From positions 1-64,000 of the forward strand of contig NZ_BBYR01000023.1 of NCBI RefSeq assembly GCF_001293525.1: a DNA stretch of 64,000 nt, in the 5' to 3' direction. Positions 61,085-64,000 of this stretch are shown piece after piece. The position numbers were made by a program, and so were the translations under genes. The stretch comes from Pseudideonella sakaiensis. Its GTDB lineage: Bacteria; Pseudomonadota; Gammaproteobacteria; Burkholderiales; Burkholderiaceae_C. Under the pieces are notes generated by a model. The model worked only from the letters and a program-made list of their open reading frames with translations. It did not search any database and had not been told where the DNA came from. Each line of letters begins with the position of its first letter. The stretch's first letter is position 1.

Positions 61085-62662
61085 GTGGCCGCCGTGCCGC
61101 ATCCCGGCGGGGTGCCGGCCGACGCGACGCCGCCGTCGCGGGTGCGGCCGGCCGAGCTCGCGCTGCTGGTCTCGGTCTTCGTGGTGGCGGCCTGCGGGCT
61201 GCTCTACGAGCTGGCCGCGGGCGCGCTCGCGAGCTACCTGCTGGGCGACTCGGTGCTGCAGTTCTCCACCGTGATCGGCGCCTACCTGTTCGCGATGGGC
61301 ATCGGCTCCTGGCTGTCGCGCTACATCGAGCGGCAGCTGGTGGCGAACTTCCTGCGCATCGAGCTGCTGGTCGGCCTGGTCGGCGGGCTGCTGCCGGCGG
61401 CGCTGTTCGCGCTGTACAACGTCGCGCCGTCGTCCTTCCGCTTCGCGCTCTACGGCCTGGTGCTGGCGGTGGGCACGCTGGTGGGGCTGGAGATCCCGCT
61501 GGTGATGCGCATCCTGAAGCGCCACTTCAGCGAGCGCTATGCGCTGAAGGACCTGGTCTCGCAGGTGCTGACCTTCGACTACCTGGGCGCACTGGCGGTG
61601 TCGGTGGCCTTCCCGCTGGTGCTGGTGCCGCAGCTCGGGCTGATCCGCACCGGGGCCTTCTTCGGGCTGCTGAACGCCGGCGTCGCGGTCTGGACGCTGT
61701 GGCTGTTCCGCGCCGAGCTGCGCGCCGTCGGCGCGCACCTGCTGGCCTGCGCGCTGACGGTGGCGGCGCTGGTGGCCGCCTTCGCCGGCGCCGAGCGCAT
61801 CACCACCTGGGCCGAGGACCGCTTCTACGCCGACGGCGTGCTCTACAGCGCCACCAGCCCCTACCAGCGCGTCGTCGTGACCGCGGGCAAGGCCGGCGTG
61901 CGCCTGTTCCTGAACGGCAACCTGCAGTTCCACTCGCGCGACGAGTACCGCTACCACGAGGCCCTGGTGCACCCGGCGATGGCGGCGCACCGCGCGCCGC
62001 GCCGTGTGCTGGTGCTGGGCGGCGGCGACGGCCTGGCGGTGCGCGAGGTGCTGAAGTACCCGGCGGTGGAGCAGGTGACCCTGGTCGAGCTCGACCCGCA
62101 CATGACCACGCTGTTCCGCGAGCAGCCGCTGCTGCGGCGCCTGAACGCCGACGCGCTGCACTCGCCGAAGCTGCGCATCGTGAACGCCGATGCCTTCACC
62201 TGGCTGGAGCAGGACACGGGCGTCTACGACGTGGTGATCGTCGACTTCCCGGACCCGACCAACTTCGCGATCGGCAAGCTCTACACCAGCAGCTTCTACC
62301 GCCTCGTCGACCACCACCTCGCCGCCGGCGGCTACGTGACCGTGCAGACCACCTCGCCGCTGATCGCGCGGCGCAGCTTCTGGACGGTGGTCGCCACGCT
62401 GGAGGCCGTCGGCCTCTCGACGGCGCCCTACCACGTGCATGTGCCGAGCTTCGGCGAATGGGGCTTCGTGCTCGCCGGCCGCCGGCCCTGGGCCGCGCCG
62501 GAGGCGTTGCCGCCAGGCCTGCGCTTCCTCGACCTGGCCGGCCTGCCGGCGCTGTTCCAGTTCCCGCCCGACATGGCGCGCGTGCCGGCCGAGGAGAACC
62601 GCCTGTCGAACCAGGTGCTGGTGCGGCAGTACGAGCAGGAATGGGGCAAGGTGCACTGGTGA
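61085..62662 (+). CDS. Spermidine synthase homologue fused to a seven-helix membrane domain
   Basis: A 525-residue protein starting at GTG 61085 with GAGG six bases upstream. Residues 24-235 hold about seven helices (VFVVAACGLLYELAAGALAS, FVVLEIPLV-type GLEIPLVMRILKRHF). Residues 255-480 are an aminopropyltransferase fold with SPYQRVVV, HPAMAAHRAPRRVLVLGGGDG (SAM site 312-316), ELDPHM and VIVDFPDPTNFAIGKLYT. It might use decarboxylated SAM, but SpeD is absent here. It could instead modify a membrane-associated amine. It ends the SPFH-DUF4178-DUF350 run. Confidence 0.88.
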   Translation: MAAVPHPGGVPADATPPSRVRPAELALLVSVFVVAACGLLYELAAGALASYLLGDSVLQFSTVIGAYLFAMGIGSWLSRYIERQLVANFLRIELLVGLVGGLLPAALFALYNVAPSSFRFALYGLVLAVGTLVGLEIPLVMRILKRHFSERYALKDLVSQVLTFDYLGALAVSVAFPLVLVPQLGLIRTGAFFGLLNAGVAVWTLWLFRAELRAVGAHLLACALTVAALVAAFAGAERITTWAEDRFYADGVLYSATSPYQRVVVTAGKAGVRLFLNGNLQFHSRDEYRYHEALVHPAMAAHRAPRRVLVLGGGDGLAVREVLKYPAVEQVTLVELDPHMTTLFREQPLLRRLNADALHSPKLRIVNADAFTWLEQDTGVYDVVIVDFPDPTNFAIGKLYTSSFYRLVDHHLAAGGYVTVQTTSPLIARRSFWTVVATLEAVGLSTAPYHVHVPSFGEWGFVLAGRRPWAAPEALPPGLRFLDLAGLPALFQFPPDMARVPAEENRLSNQVLVRQYEQEWGKVHW

Positions 62663-62679
62663 GCCCGCCGGGCCGCCCC
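62660..62679. repeat. Possible dispersed element (copy 2)
   Basis: The 20 bases starting at the stop codon of the spermidine synthase homologue are identical to 29005-29024. The following sequence is different (two copies of CCCGTCCGTCGGC), so this is a partial copy or a shared hairpin (GCCCG-CC-GGGC). Confidence 0.4.
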
Positions 62680-62809
62680 GTCCGTCGGCGCCCCGTCCGT
62701 CGGCATCGGCTGCAGCCTGTCCCGTCCGGACGGCGGGCCGTCGGCCCGCGCTGTCGGGCGCGGCCGGGCGGCGCCAGAGTGGCCGTTTCCGTCCTGCCGG
62801 GAGCGCCGC

Positions 62810-63655
62810 ATGCCCTCACTGTCTGCCCCCCCCGTGCCGCGGCCTGCCGTGGCGACCCGGCCCGGCGCTGCGTCCGGCCGGGGCGTGCTGCGGGCGGCCG
62901 TCGCGACCTGGTTCGGCGTCGCGATGCTCGGGCAGCTGGCCTTCGCGGCCTATGTCGTCGGGCTCTACGGCGGCGCGGCGCTGTCGGGGCAGGCGGCGCA
63001 CTGGAACCGGGTCACGCCGCGCGCCTGGGTGCCCGGCGAGCCGGTGGGCAACCTGGTGTTCGCGTCGCACGTCGCCTTCACGGTCGCCATCCTGCTCGGC
63101 GGGCTGATCCAGCTGCTGCCGCCGCTGCGCCGCCGGGCGCCGGCGCTGCACCGCTGGAACGGCCGGCTCTACCTGGCCGCGGCGGTGGTGCTGGCGCTGG
63201 GCGGGATCGCGATGCTGCTCACGCGCGGCACGGTGGGCGGCATCGCGCAGCAGGCCGGCACGGCCGTCAACGGGCTCGCGATCCTGGCCTGCGCGGCGCT
63301 GGCCTGGCGCGCTGCCCGGGCCGGACGAACCGCCGAGCACCGGCGCTGGGCGCTGCGGCTGTTCCTCTGCGTCGGCGGCGTCTGGTTCTTCCGCATCGGC
63401 CTGATGGCCTGGCTGATGGTCTTCCAGGCGCCGGTGGGCTTCGACCCGACCTCCTTCAGCGGCCCCTTCCTGACCGTGCTGGCCTTCGCGCAGTTCCTGC
63501 TGCCGCTGCTGGTGCTGGAGGGCGTGCTGCGTGCCGAGGCGGGTGCGCGACCCGGCGCGCGCCGCGCGATGGCGGCGGTGGTCTTCGCGCTGGCCGCGCT
63601 GACGGCCCTGGGCGTGGCCGGCGCCGTGATGGGGATGTGGCTGCCCCGCCTCTGA
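62810..63655 (+). CDS. DUF2306 membrane protein
   Basis: A 281-residue membrane protein with about seven helices. The family core is in LPPLRRRAPALHRWNGRLYL, AVVLALGGIAMLL and EHRRWALRLFLCVGGVWFFR (conserved His-Arg pairs), as in heme-binding-like four-helix DUF2306 proteins. Start ATG 62810 has GGGAG six bases upstream, so expression may be independent of the SPFH cluster 147 bases upstream. Function unknown; it may be involved in membrane redox chemistry. Confidence 0.84.
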   Translation: MPSLSAPPVPRPAVATRPGAASGRGVLRAAVATWFGVAMLGQLAFAAYVVGLYGGAALSGQAAHWNRVTPRAWVPGEPVGNLVFASHVAFTVAILLGGLIQLLPPLRRRAPALHRWNGRLYLAAAVVLALGGIAMLLTRGTVGGIAQQAGTAVNGLAILACAALAWRAARAGRTAEHRRWALRLFLCVGGVWFFRIGLMAWLMVFQAPVGFDPTSFSGPFLTVLAFAQFLLPLLVLEGVLRAEAGARPGARRAMAAVVFALAALTALGVAGAVMGMWLPRL

Positions 63656-63719
63656 GCCGGGCCGCGGCCCGGCCCCGCACGCCGGGCACCCCGGGCGCAG
63701 CGCGGCGGAGCCCGCCGGC

Positions 63720-64000
63720 ATGACGCGGACGCCCGCCGGGCCGGCCGCGCCGCGCCGCGGCCTGCTGCGGGCCGCCGCCGGCGCGGTGGCCGGCCGCGTC
63801 GCCGCGCGCCTCGGCGCGCCCGGGCTGGCCGCGGCGGCACTGGCCGGCTGTGCCCGCCCGCCCGCCCTGCCCCCGGGGGACTGGGTCGGCGCCGACGCGG
63901 CCCGCGGCCATGCGCTGCGCGACGGCGTGCCGCGCCCGGTCGCCGCGCCGGACCTGCGCCGCGCGGACACCGTCATCGTCGGCGCCGGCGTCGCGGGCCT
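63720..64000 (+). CDS. FAD/NAD(P)-binding oxidoreductase, lipoprotein or Tat-exported (3' truncated by window)
   Basis: The first 93 residues are visible. The N-terminus has APRRGLLRAAAGAVAG, a Tat-like twin Arg, and ALAGC, a lipobox (Cys near residue 44). The Rossmann motif ADTVIVGAGVAG begins near residue 83 at the window edge. The gene continues beyond 64000. Oxidoreductases of this exported type often accompany SpeE/DUF350 clusters, so it may belong functionally to the group upstream. Start ATG 63720 lacks a strong ribosome site. Confidence 0.7.
   Translation, partial: MTRTPAGPAAPRRGLLRAAAGAVAGRVAARLGAPGLAAAALAGCARPPALPPGDWVGADAARGHALRDGVPRPVAAPDLRRADTVIVGAGVAG

Noticed and set aside
58109-62662. 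Antiviral defence island
   Set aside because: SPFH and membrane proteins occur in some defence systems, but there is no nuclease, NTPase or cyclase gene here. A membrane-stress or polyamine role fits better.

Overview
The window is a chromosomal segment from a very GC-rich Gram-negative bacterium, most likely a betaproteobacterium of the order Burkholderiales close to the Rubrivivax/Leptothrix group. That placement is an inference. It rests on very high G+C in third codon positions, on Burkholderiales-type families (DUF1631, Smg/DUF494, DUF2145, DUF3106-like), on a cyo oxidase operon carrying SURF1 and RegB/RegA, and on frequent GTG/TTG starts. About 60 genes are dense, often overlap by 4 bases (GTGA, TTGA, ATGA), and are mostly housekeeping or metabolic. 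No rRNA, tRNA or CRISPR array was seen.

Layout. 1-8.5 kb: MFS exporter, NUDIX hydrolase and sugar-acid dehydrogenase in one minus operon, then a DMT permease, a GNAT protein, DUF167, a small LapA-like surface protein and an esterase. 8.6-15 kb: fatty acid or acyl-CoA catabolism (a FadB-type fusion enzyme and two SDRs), a PEP-mutase-family lyase and an MFS carrier. 15-21 kb: a secreted or envelope operon DUF1800-DUF1501-DUF3106-like-ECF sigma-membrane protein, then a DUF882 peptidase. 21.6-25.6 kb: an AceE-type dehydrogenase divergent from an Lrp regulator and a rhomboid protease, an arrangement like mdeB/mdeR. 25.6-32 kb: a BrnT/BrnA pair with a stop in the toxin, a conserved secreted pair, a cupin, a phospholipase D and an MHS-type carrier.

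32-40 kb holds the quinol oxidase operon cyoABCD, then SURF1 and the redox two-component pair regB-regA. These genes overlap or nearly abut, so the oxidase and a quinone/redox-sensing regulator are probably made together. 40-46 kb is yajC-secD-secF and a large DUF1631 protein. 46-51 kb has smg, a heptose-1-phosphate adenylyltransferase and a LuxR-type regulator. It also has an accessory islet: an intact HigB/HigA-like pair, decayed Rhs pieces, two small membrane ORFs and an IS transposase tail. The islet has visibly lower GC.

51-58 kb is a minus-strand block: M48 protease, AmpG-like permease, M14 peptidase, proA, AEC permease and a UbiH-type monooxygenase. 58-64 kb is a plus-strand cluster of an SPFH/SHOCT protein, a double zinc-ribbon DUF4178 protein, DUF350 and a membrane-fused spermidine synthase homologue. 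DUF2306 and the start of a Tat/lipoprotein FAD oxidoreductase follow. This last cluster is the best candidate for a poorly understood system. A recurring regulatory theme is a NANAAT -10-like hexamer only 6-7 bases upstream of ATG, seen at six genes, which suggests leaderless transcripts.
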